A DNA stretch of 11,726 nucleotides from assembly GCA_937917025.1 (NCBI GenBank), contig CALFSF010000184.1:1-11726 (forward strand). The letters are read 5' to 3'. Made by a program: the position numbers and the translations under genes. A model generated the notes under the pieces. That model had not been told where the DNA came from and ran no database searches. It worked only from the letters and a program-made list of their open reading frames with translations. The DNA comes from an uncultured Paraburkholderia sp. (GTDB taxonomy: Bacteria; Pseudomonadota; Gammaproteobacteria; Burkholderiales; Burkholderiaceae). Shown here piece by piece: positions 1 to 6,508 of the stretch (position 1 is its first letter; each line of letters opens with the position of its first letter).

Positions 1-1847
1 ATTGCCTGGCGCGCGCCGCCGATCTGCTCGAAGCGCAGATGCATACGCTGATGGGTCTCGTCGTGCGCGAAGCGGGCAAATCGTTGCCGAACGCCGTCGC
101 GGAAATCCGCGAAGCGATCGACTTCCTGCGCTATTACTCCACGCAGATCCGCACCGAGTTTTCGAACGACACGCACCGCCCGCTCGGACCGGTGGTGTGC
201 ATCAGCCCGTGGAATTTCCCGCTGGCGATCTTCATGGGTCAGGTTGCAGCAGCGCTCGCCGCCGGCAATACCGTACTCGCCAAGCCCGCTGAACAGACGC
301 CGCTGATCGCCGCGCAGGCGGTGCGCATCCTGCGCGAAGCCGGCGTGCCGGCGGGCGCGGTGCAACTGCTGCCGGGCGACGGTGAAACGGTCGGCGCGGC
401 CCTGGTGGCCGATGCGCGCACGCGTGCCGTGATGTTCACCGGCTCGACCGAAGTCGCGCGCCTCATCAACAGGACGCTGTCGTCGCGCCTCGACGCCGAC
501 GGCAAGCCGATTCCGCTGATCGCCGAGACCGGCGGCCAGAACGCGATGATCGTCGATTCGTCGGCGCTCGCGGAGCAGGTCGTCGCCGACGTGCTGCAGT
601 CGTCGTTCGACTCCGCCGGCCAGCGGTGTTCGGCGCTGCGCGTGCTCTGCCTGCAGGACGACATCGCGGACCGCACGCTCGAAATGCTGACGGGCGCGAT
701 GGGCGAACTCGCGGTGGGCAATCCGGATCGTCTGTCGATCGACGTCGGTCCGGTGATCGACATCGAAGCGAAGCGCGGCATCGACGCGCACATCGCCGCG
801 ATGCGCGAGAAGGGCCGCAAGGTCGTGCAACTGCCGATGCCGGAAGGCTGCGCCGCCGGCACGTTCGTGCCGCCGACGCTGATCGAACTCGACAGCATCG
901 ACGAGCTGAAGCGCGAAGTGTTCGGCCCGGTGCTGCACGTGGTGCGTTATCGCCGCAGCGCGCTCGACAAGCTGCTCGACCAGATCCGCGCGACGGGCTA
1001 TGGGCTCACGCTTGGCGTTCACACGCGGATCGACGAAACGATCGCGCATGTGATCGGCCGCGCGCACGTCGGCAATATCTATGTGAACCGCAACGTGATC
1101 GGCGCGGTGGTCGGCGTGCAGCCGTTCGGCGGCGAAGGCCTGTCGGGCACGGGGCCGAAGGCGGGCGGCGCGCTGTATCTGCAGCGTCTGCTGGCCAAGC
1201 GTCCGGTGGGCTTGCCGAAGTCGCTCGCCGCGGCGCTTGTGGTGGATGCGCCGCAGTCATCCCAAAAAGTGGATGGAATGGGCGACAATCCGGCAGCCAT
1301 ATTGACGGCATTGCGTGACTGGCTGATCGGCGAAGGCGAGGCAACGCTCGCCGCGCGCTGCGACGGTTATCTGTCGTACGTGCTGGCCGGCGCGACGGCC
1401 GTGTTGCCGGGGCCGACCGGCGAGCGCAACACGTACACGCTCGGCGCACGCGGCACCGTGCTGTGCGTGCCGTCGACGCAAGGCGGCGCCCGCGCGCAGT
1501 TCGCCGCGGTGCTGGCGACAGGAAACCGCGCGCTCTTCGAAGGCGCGGCAGGCGAGCAGCTGGTCGCTGCATTGCCCGCGGGATTGAAGCAACACGCGAG
1601 CGTGAAGAAGAACGCCGAGGCCGCTTTCGATGCAGTGCTCTTCGAAGGCGACAGCGACGAACTGCTCGCGCTCGTGAAGGAAGTCGCGAAACGGCCGGGG
1701 CCGATCGTATCGGTGCAGGGCGTGGCGGCACGCGCGCTGGAAAGCGGCGATGAGGATTACGCGCTTGAACGTCTGTTGACGGAACGTTCGGTCAGCGTAA
1801 ATACGGCAGCAGCAGGCGGCAATGCGAATTTGATGACGATTGGCTGA
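1..1847 (+). CDS. putA: Bifunctional proline dehydrogenase / glutamate-semialdehyde dehydrogenase PutA, 3' part
   Basis: This is the C-terminal 614 residues of PutA. The reading frame is already open at base 3 and runs in from the left edge, so the DNA-binding (if present) and proline dehydrogenase domains are outside the window. What remains is the aldehyde dehydrogenase module, which oxidises glutamate semialdehyde to glutamate with NAD. Seen directly: the nucleotide-binding stretch FTGSTEVA, the general base in AETGG (Glu codon 525-527), the catalytic Cys in GQRCSALR (codon 627-629) and the late signature PFGGEGLSGTGPKAGG. A further domain of about 190 residues follows (roughly bases 1285-1847). 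It ends in SVSVNTAAAGGNANLMTIG, a tail typical of long PutA proteins, where this domain helps close the substrate-channelling tunnel. The ATG at base 39 is internal: codons before it (CLARAADLLEAQ) continue the conserved domain. An 87-nt gap separates it from the next gene on the same strand. Confidence 0.97.
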   Translation, partial: CLARAADLLEAQMHTLMGLVVREAGKSLPNAVAEIREAIDFLRYYSTQIRTEFSNDTHRPLGPVVCISPWNFPLAIFMGQVAAALAAGNTVLAKPAEQTPLIAAQAVRILREAGVPAGAVQLLPGDGETVGAALVADARTRAVMFTGSTEVARLINRTLSSRLDADGKPIPLIAETGGQNAMIVDSSALAEQVVADVLQSSFDSAGQRCSALRVLCLQDDIADRTLEMLTGAMGELAVGNPDRLSIDVGPVIDIEAKRGIDAHIAAMREKGRKVVQLPMPEGCAAGTFVPPTLIELDSIDELKREVFGPVLHVVRYRRSALDKLLDQIRATGYGLTLGVHTRIDETIAHVIGRAHVGNIYVNRNVIGAVVGVQPFGGEGLSGTGPKAGGALYLQRLLAKRPVGLPKSLAAALVVDAPQSSQKVDGMGDNPAAILTALRDWLIGEGEATLAARCDGYLSYVLAGATAVLPGPTGERNTYTLGARGTVLCVPSTQGGARAQFAAVLATGNRALFEGAAGEQLVAALPAGLKQHASVKKNAEAAFDAVLFEGDSDELLALVKEVAKRPGPIVSVQGVAARALESGDEDYALERLLTERSVSVNTAAAGGNANLMTIG

Positions 1848-1878
1848 GCGAACCTCGACGATCAATTCAAAAAATGGA

Positions 1879-1904
1879 AGCGGCACGGCGACCCCGATGC
1901 CGCT
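1879..1904 (+). other. Stem-loop between putA and the binding-protein gene
   Basis: AGCGGCA (1879-1885) pairs perfectly with TGCCGCT (1898-1904). Inside it CGG (1886-1888) pairs with CCG (1894-1896), leaving a 5-nt loop and one bulged A at 1897. No T run follows on the plus strand, so this is not a standard intrinsic terminator. It could mark or protect an RNA end between putA and the binding-protein gene, letting the two be expressed at different levels from one transcript. That role is inference. I see no convincing sigma-70 promoter in the 87-nt gap. Confidence 0.45.
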
Positions 1905-1934
1905 CCACTCACACCTGGTACCAAAGGAGAAGCT

Positions 1935-3083
1935 ATGCAACACACGATGAAAGGGCTGACAGCTGCGACGCTCGTCGCGGTCATGTCGCTGGCGGGGACC
2001 GCGCAGGCACAAACGGCTGAAGACGTGAAGATCGGCTTTGCCGGTCCGATGACGGGCGCGCAGGCGCACTACGGCAAGGACTTCCAGAACGGCATCACGC
2101 TGGCGGTGGAAGAAGAGAACGCGTCGAAGCCGGTGATCGGCGGCAAGCCGGTGCGCTTCGTGCTCGACTCGGCCGACGACCAGGCCGACCCGCGCACCGG
2201 CACGACGGTCGCCCAGAAGCTCGTCGACGACGGCATCAAGGGCATGCTCGGCCACTTCAACTCGGGTACGACGATCCCGGCTTCGCGCATCTACGCGAAC
2301 GCGGGCATCCCGGAAATCGCGATGGCGACGGCGCCCGAGTACACGCAGCAAGGCTTCAAGACGACGTTCCGCATGATGACCTCCGACACGCAGCAAGGTT
2401 CGGTGGCCGGTACGTTCGCCGTGAAGTCGCTCGGCATGAAGAAGATCGCGATCGTCGACGACCGCACCGCCTACGGCCAGGGCCTGGCTGACCAGTTCGA
2501 GAAGGCCGCGAAGGCTTCGGGCGCGACGATCATCGCGCGCGAGTACACGAACGACAAGGCCATCGACTTCAAGTCGATCCTGACGAAGCTGAAGGCGGCG
2601 AACCCGGACCTGATCTATTACGGCGGCGCGGATTCGCAGGCAGCACCGATGGTCAAGCAGATGAAGACGCTGGGCATGAAGGCGCCGCTGATGGCCGGCG
2701 AAATGGTCAAGACGGACACGTTCCTGAAGATCGCGGGTGACTCGGCGAACGGCACGGTGGCGTCGCTGGCCGGTTTGCCGCTGGACGAAATGCCGGGCGG
2801 CAAGGACTACGTCGCGAAGTACAAGAAGCGCTTCAACGAAGACGTGCAGACGTATTCGCCGTACGCGTACGACGGCGCGATGGCCCTGTTCAACGCGATG
2901 AAGAAGGCGAACTCGACGGATCCGGCAAAGTACCTGCCGATGCTCGCGCAGACGTCGATGCCGGCCGTGACGTCGAAAGACCTCGCTTACGACAGCAAGG
3001 GTGACCTGAAGAACGGCGGCATCACGCTGTACAAGGTCGTCGACGGCAAGTGGACGACGCTGCAAAGCGTGGGCGGCAAGTAA
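1935..3083 (+). CDS. Periplasmic branched-chain amino-acid-type ABC transporter substrate-binding protein
   Basis: This 382-residue protein belongs to the LivJ/LivK family (type 1 periplasmic binding fold), which captures amino acids or related ligands in the periplasm and delivers them to an ABC importer. The N-terminus is a Sec signal peptide: Lys6, a hydrophobic core, then AQA with likely cleavage between residues 25 and 26. The mature protein opens with VKIGFAGPMTGAQAHYG, the family's first strand and ligand loop. It continues with GHFNSGTTIPAS, MATAPEYT and the hinge-side YYGGADSQAAP and PLMAGE segments. A strong AAAGGAG ribosome-binding site (1923-1929) stands 5 nt before the ATG and supports this start over the Met at residue 5. 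No permease or ATPase genes follow; a terminator does, so its membrane partners must be elsewhere. Its place after putA hints at amino-acid uptake linked to proline or glutamate use, but the ligand cannot be read from sequence. LivJ and LivK paralogues are common, so I give no symbol. Confidence 0.92.
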   Translation: MQHTMKGLTAATLVAVMSLAGTAQAQTAEDVKIGFAGPMTGAQAHYGKDFQNGITLAVEEENASKPVIGGKPVRFVLDSADDQADPRTGTTVAQKLVDDGIKGMLGHFNSGTTIPASRIYANAGIPEIAMATAPEYTQQGFKTTFRMMTSDTQQGSVAGTFAVKSLGMKKIAIVDDRTAYGQGLADQFEKAAKASGATIIAREYTNDKAIDFKSILTKLKAANPDLIYYGGADSQAAPMVKQMKTLGMKAPLMAGEMVKTDTFLKIAGDSANGTVASLAGLPLDEMPGGKDYVAKYKKRFNEDVQTYSPYAYDGAMALFNAMKKANSTDPAKYLPMLAQTSMPAVTSKDLAYDSKGDLKNGGITLYKVVDGKWTTLQSVGGK

Positions 3084-3141
3084 GTCAGCCGCTCGCCAGT
3101 AGTGGAGTCAGGCGTCGCGTGCCGTTCCGGCGCGACGTACA

Positions 3142-3179
3142 AAAAAGCCCTGCGGTTTCAGTGAACCGCAGGGCTTTTT
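3142..3179. terminator. Bidirectional intrinsic terminator at the convergence point
   Basis: A perfect 16-bp inverted repeat has arms at 3142-3157 and 3164-3179 around a 6-nt loop (TCAGTG). The GC core is GCCCTGCGG / CCGCAGGGC. The arms end in A5 on one side and T5 on the other, so RNA from either strand forms a GC-rich hairpin followed by a U run (5 U rightward, 6 U leftward). It lies 58 nt after the stop of the binding-protein gene and 51 nt after the stop of the leftward thiamine-enzyme gene, where a shared terminator for both is expected. Confidence 0.93.
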
Positions 3180-3230
3180 CCATGGAGCAGCAGTGGCGCG
3201 CAGAGACGCGCGCTCAACCCGTTGTATCGC

Positions 3231-4952
3231 CTACGCTTCGCCGCGCATCTTCCTTCCCTGCTCGCGAATCTGCTCGAGCGTCGCGCCGGGCGTGCTCGCC
3301 TCCTGTGGCATGCGGATTTCGATGAGCGCGGGGCGCTTCGCCGCCTGCGCACGTTCAAGCGCCGGCAGAAAATCTTCCGTACGCTCGACGAGTTCACCGT
3401 GCGCGCCGAACGACCGCGCGAACGCAGCAAAATCCGGATTCGTCAGACCGGTGCCATGCACGCGGTTCGGATAGTGCCTTTCCTGGTGCATCCGGATCGT
3501 GCCGAAGTGACTGTTGTTCACGACGATGAAAATCACGTGCAGGTCGTACTGCATCGCCGTCGCGAGTTCGGGCGCGGCCATCATGAAGCAGCCGTCGCCC
3601 GCGAGCGCGACGACCGCGCGATCCCGATACATCGATTTCGCCGCGATCGCCGCCGGCACGCCGTAGCCCATCGCGCCGCTGGTCGGCGCGAGCTGCGAGC
3701 GGAAATGACGATACGGGAAATGCCGATGCAGCCACGTCGCGTAGTTGCCCGCGCCGTTCGTGAGAATCGCATCGTCGGGCAGATGCGCGCGCAGCTGCTG
3801 CATGATTTCGCCCATCTGCACGTCGCCCGGAATCGTGCGCGGCTTGCGCCAGTCGAGATACGCCGCGTGCGCGGCTTGTGCCGAACCGGCCCAGCGCGGC
3901 GCGGACGACGGCGTCAGTTCCGCGAGCAGCGCGGCGAGTTCCGGCATGCCCGAGACGATCGGCAGATCGGCCGCGTAGACACGCCCGAGTTCCTCGACAC
4001 CTTGATGGATGTGGACGAGCGTCTGCTTCGTCTTCGGGATGTCGAGCAGCGTGTAGCCGTTCGTCGTCGCTTCGCCGAGGCGCGGGCCGATCGCGAGCAG
4101 CAGGTCGGCGTCGCGAATGCGCGCGGCCAGCGCCGGATTGATGCCGAGACCGACGTCGCCCGCGTAGTTCGGATGCTCGTTGTCGAGCGTGTCCTGATAG
4201 CGGAACGCGAGACCGACCGGCAACTGCCAGGCTTCGATGAAGCGGCGGAAATCCGCGCATGCCTGCGGCGTCCAGCCGCTGCCGCCCGCGATCACCATCG
4301 GCCGCTCCGCGCCTTCCAGCAGCGCGCGCAGCTGTTCGATCTGCGCCTTCGACGGCGACGCCGCCACGCGCTGATACTTCGGCGCGCCCGGTACGACCGG
4401 GCACGCGTCGCTCAGCACGTCTTCCGGCAGCGACAGCACGACGGGCCCGGGACGGCCGGACGTCGCGATATGAAACGCGTGGCTCAGGTATTCGGGAATG
4501 CGGCGCGCGTCGTCGATCTGCGCGACCCATTTGGCCATCTGGCCGAACATGCGGCGGTAGTCGATCTCCTGGAAAGCCTCACGGTCGAGATGCTCGCGCG
4601 CGCACTGGCCGATCAGCAGGATCATCGGCGTCGAGTCCTGGAACGCGGTATGCACACCGATCGACGCATGCGTCGCGCCCGGGCCTCGCGTGACGAGCGC
4701 AACCCCTGGACGTCCGGTCAGCTTGCCGACGGCTTCGGCCATGTTGGCCGCCGCTGCCTCGTGGCGGCAGACGATCGTCTGGATGCTGCTGGTCTCGTCG
4801 TGCAGCGAATCGAGAATCGCCAGAAAGCTCTCGCCCGGCACGCAGAACACGCGTTCGACGCCGTGCGTCAGCAACGCATCGACAACAAGACGTGCGCCAG
4901 TGGTGGTGGCGCCAGCGGAATCAGTAGCGGCAGAAACGTTCGGCAACGACAT
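3231..4952 (-). CDS. Thiamine-diphosphate-dependent enzyme, acetolactate-synthase superfamily
   Basis: This 573-residue protein has the three-domain layout of the acetolactate synthase / benzoylformate decarboxylase superfamily. The N-terminal pyrimidine-binding domain carries the cofactor-activating Glu65 in CRHEAAAANMAEA and the GPGATH segment. The middle domain runs roughly from residue 195 to 335. The C-terminal diphosphate-binding domain has the metal motif GDG (452-454) through NN (479-480), preceded by TSGAMGYGVPAA. The family cleaves or joins carbon bonds next to a keto group, often decarboxylating pyruvate. The FAD-site signature RFDDR of biosynthetic acetohydroxyacid synthases is absent: the matching place reads GPRLGE. 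No small regulatory subunit gene is adjacent. A catabolic acetolactate synthase, a carboligase or a 2-keto acid decarboxylase are all possible. Start: ATG with GGAGGG (4962-4967) 9 nt upstream. It lies 141 nt downstream of sdaA on the same strand, with a hairpin in the gap, and may have its own transcript. Confidence 0.86.
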   Translation of the reverse strand: MSLPNVSAATDSAGATTTGARLVVDALLTHGVERVFCVPGESFLAILDSLHDETSSIQTIVCRHEAAAANMAEAVGKLTGRPGVALVTRGPGATHASIGVHTAFQDSTPMILLIGQCAREHLDREAFQEIDYRRMFGQMAKWVAQIDDARRIPEYLSHAFHIATSGRPGPVVLSLPEDVLSDACPVVPGAPKYQRVAASPSKAQIEQLRALLEGAERPMVIAGGSGWTPQACADFRRFIEAWQLPVGLAFRYQDTLDNEHPNYAGDVGLGINPALAARIRDADLLLAIGPRLGEATTNGYTLLDIPKTKQTLVHIHQGVEELGRVYAADLPIVSGMPELAALLAELTPSSAPRWAGSAQAAHAAYLDWRKPRTIPGDVQMGEIMQQLRAHLPDDAILTNGAGNYATWLHRHFPYRHFRSQLAPTSGAMGYGVPAAIAAKSMYRDRAVVALAGDGCFMMAAPELATAMQYDLHVIFIVVNNSHFGTIRMHQERHYPNRVHGTGLTNPDFAAFARSFGAHGELVERTEDFLPALERAQAAKRPALIEIRMPQEASTPGATLEQIREQGRKMRGEA

Positions 4953-4990
4953 TGCTAGAAACCCTCCAGTCAGTTCATTCGGGCCAGAAA

Positions 4991-5014
4991 CCGCCGGCCT
5001 GTTCAGGCGGGCGG
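4991..5014 (-). terminator. Possible weak terminator or leader hairpin between sdaA and the thiamine-enzyme gene
   Basis: An 11-nt inverted repeat (4991-5001 with 5004-5014) has one mismatch and a 2-nt centre. Read on the minus strand, downstream of sdaA, the GC-rich hairpin is followed by TTTCT, a poor but recognisable U-rich tail. It could end the sdaA transcript. Only 38 nt lie between the hairpin and the next ATG, so it could instead sit in that gene's leader. The rest of the 141-nt gap shows nothing I can assign apart from the ribosome-binding site at 4962-4967. Confidence 0.35.
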
Positions 5015-5093
5015 GCGCCGGCCGGTGTCACGGTTGACGGCTGCGCGCTGCATCAGCACGATGCGCGCGCGGCCTTTATTCAAGCGACGCGCC

Positions 5094-6482
5094 TCAGCAC
5101 TCGACGATATTCACCGCGAGGCCGCCACGCGACGTTTCCTTATATTTGGTCTTCATATCGGCGCCGGTTTCGCGCATCGTCTTGATGACGGAGTCGAGCG
5201 ACACGTAGTGGCTGCCGTCGCCGCGCAGCGCCATGCGCGCGGCGTTGACCGCTTTCACCGAAGCCATCGCATTGCGTTCGATGCACGGAATCTGCACCAT
5301 GCCGCCGACCGGGTCGCACGTGAGGCCGAGATTGTGTTCCATGCCGATTTCGGCGGCATTCTCGACCTGGAGCGGCGTGCCGCCCATCACGGCGGCGAGC
5401 GCGCCGGCCGCCATCGAGCAGGCGACGCCCACTTCGCCCTGGCAGCCCACTTCGGCGCCCGAAATCGATGCGTTCAGTTTGTACAGGATGCCGATCGCGG
5501 CGGCCGTCATCAGGAAATCGACCACGCCCTGTTCGTTCGAGCCGGGCATGAAGCGCGTGTAGTAATGCAATACGGCCGGAATGATGCCCGCCGCGCCGTT
5601 GGTCGGCGCCGTGACGACGCGCCCGCCCGCGGCGTTTTCCTCGTTGACGGCGATCGCGTACAGATTGATCCAGTCGACCATCGACAACGGATCGCGCAGC
5701 GCCAGCTCCGGATTGCCCGACAGCGCGCGATACAGCTGCGGCGCGCGGCGTTTCACCTGGAACGGACCGGGCAGCGTGCCATCCGCGTCGGGATTGCCGA
5801 TGCCGCAGCCGCGCGCGACGGACGATTGCATCACCGCCCAGATCTTCAGCAGGCCCTCGCGCGTTTCCGCTTCGGTATGCCACACGCGTTCGTTTTCCCA
5901 CATCAGTTGCGCGACCGACTTGCCCGTCGAAGCGCACATCGCCAGCAACTCGTCGCCGGAGCGAAACGGGTGCGGCAGTTGCTCGACGGCGCTCAGCACT
6001 TTCGTATTCGGCGCGCCGGCCGTCACGACAAAGCCGCCGCCCACCGACAGATATGTCGATTCGCGCAGCGTCGCGCCTTCGGCATCGAACGCGTGGAATT
6101 TCATGCCGTTCGGATGTTCGGAGAGCGCCTGCCGGTAGAACGAAATGTGGTCTTTCAGAACGAACGGAATCGCGTGCTTGCCGAGCAGCGACAGCGTGCG
6201 CCCCTGGCGCACCGCTTCGAGACGTTCAGCGATGGTGTCCGGATCGACGGTGTCGGGCGCATCGCCGAGCAGGCCGAGCATCACGCCGCGATCGGTGCCG
6301 TGACCCTTGCCCGTCGCGCCGAGCGAGCCGTACAGATCGACCTTGACGGACGCCGTGGCGTCCAGCAGCCCGTCGCGCTCAAGACCCTGGGCGAACATCA
6401 ACGCCGCGCGCATCGGACCGACCGTATGCGAACTGGAAGGACCGATGCCGATCTTGAAGAGGTCGAACACACTGACTGCCAT
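5094..6482 (-). CDS. sdaA: L-serine dehydratase, iron-sulfur, single chain
   Basis: This 462-residue enzyme deaminates L-serine to pyruvate and ammonia in the cytoplasm using an oxygen-sensitive [4Fe-4S] cluster. It is the fused form, with an N-terminal beta domain opening MAVSVFDLFKIGIGPSSSHT (the SSSHT serine-site motif) and a C-terminal alpha domain. The three cluster ligands appear as Cys347 (EVGCQGEVG), Cys389 (LTCDPVGG) and Cys400 (IPCIERN). The protein ends in Cys462 (NIVEC), matching the family's tail cysteine that reaches back to the cluster's free iron until substrate displaces it. Other landmarks are PTNGAAGIIPAVLHYY and METGADM-like RETGADM near the end. The frame is open for 54 more codons upstream, but those lie inside the preceding gene, while AGGAG stands 5 nt before this ATG and the protein begins exactly where the family does. 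It follows the lyase gene by 26 nt and completes a glycine-serine-pyruvate route with gcvTHP. Confidence 0.97.
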   Translation of the reverse strand: MAVSVFDLFKIGIGPSSSHTVGPMRAALMFAQGLERDGLLDATASVKVDLYGSLGATGKGHGTDRGVMLGLLGDAPDTVDPDTIAERLEAVRQGRTLSLLGKHAIPFVLKDHISFYRQALSEHPNGMKFHAFDAEGATLRESTYLSVGGGFVVTAGAPNTKVLSAVEQLPHPFRSGDELLAMCASTGKSVAQLMWENERVWHTEAETREGLLKIWAVMQSSVARGCGIGNPDADGTLPGPFQVKRRAPQLYRALSGNPELALRDPLSMVDWINLYAIAVNEENAAGGRVVTAPTNGAAGIIPAVLHYYTRFMPGSNEQGVVDFLMTAAAIGILYKLNASISGAEVGCQGEVGVACSMAAGALAAVMGGTPLQVENAAEIGMEHNLGLTCDPVGGMVQIPCIERNAMASVKAVNAARMALRGDGSHYVSLDSVIKTMRETGADMKTKYKETSRGGLAVNIVEC

Positions 6483-6487
6483 TACTG

Positions 6488-6492
6488 CTCCT
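6488..6492 (-). promoter_or_regulatory. Ribosome-binding site fixing the sdaA start
   Basis: AGGAG on the minus strand, 5 nt before the ATG at 6482-6480, settles the sdaA start against a frame that stays open another 162 nt upstream. It lies in the 26-nt gap after the lyase stop codon, leaving no room for a separate promoter there and implying co-transcription with the lyase gene or a promoter inside it. Confidence 0.75.
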
Positions 6493-6508
6493 GCAAATAA
6501 AGATCGTG

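Noticed and set aside
1869..1904. Intrinsic terminator for the minus strand (A6 run beside the stem-loop)
   Set aside because: The A run would give a U tail only for leftward transcription, and no leftward gene ends here.
1257..3065. A 602-codon open frame on the minus strand across the end of putA and the binding-protein gene
   Set aside because: It is antisense to two well-supported genes. Its product is dominated by Arg, His, Leu and Val with no domain pattern, as expected from reading GC-rich codons backwards.
3222..4958. A 578-codon plus-strand frame covering nearly all of the thiamine-enzyme gene
   Set aside because: It is the mirror of a gene with intact cofactor motifs. The product is Arg-rich, has no recognisable domain, and has no ribosome-binding site I trust.
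5025..6500. A 491-codon plus-strand frame antisense to sdaA
   Set aside because: It shows the same antisense composition artefact, while sdaA on the other strand has all its cluster cysteines.
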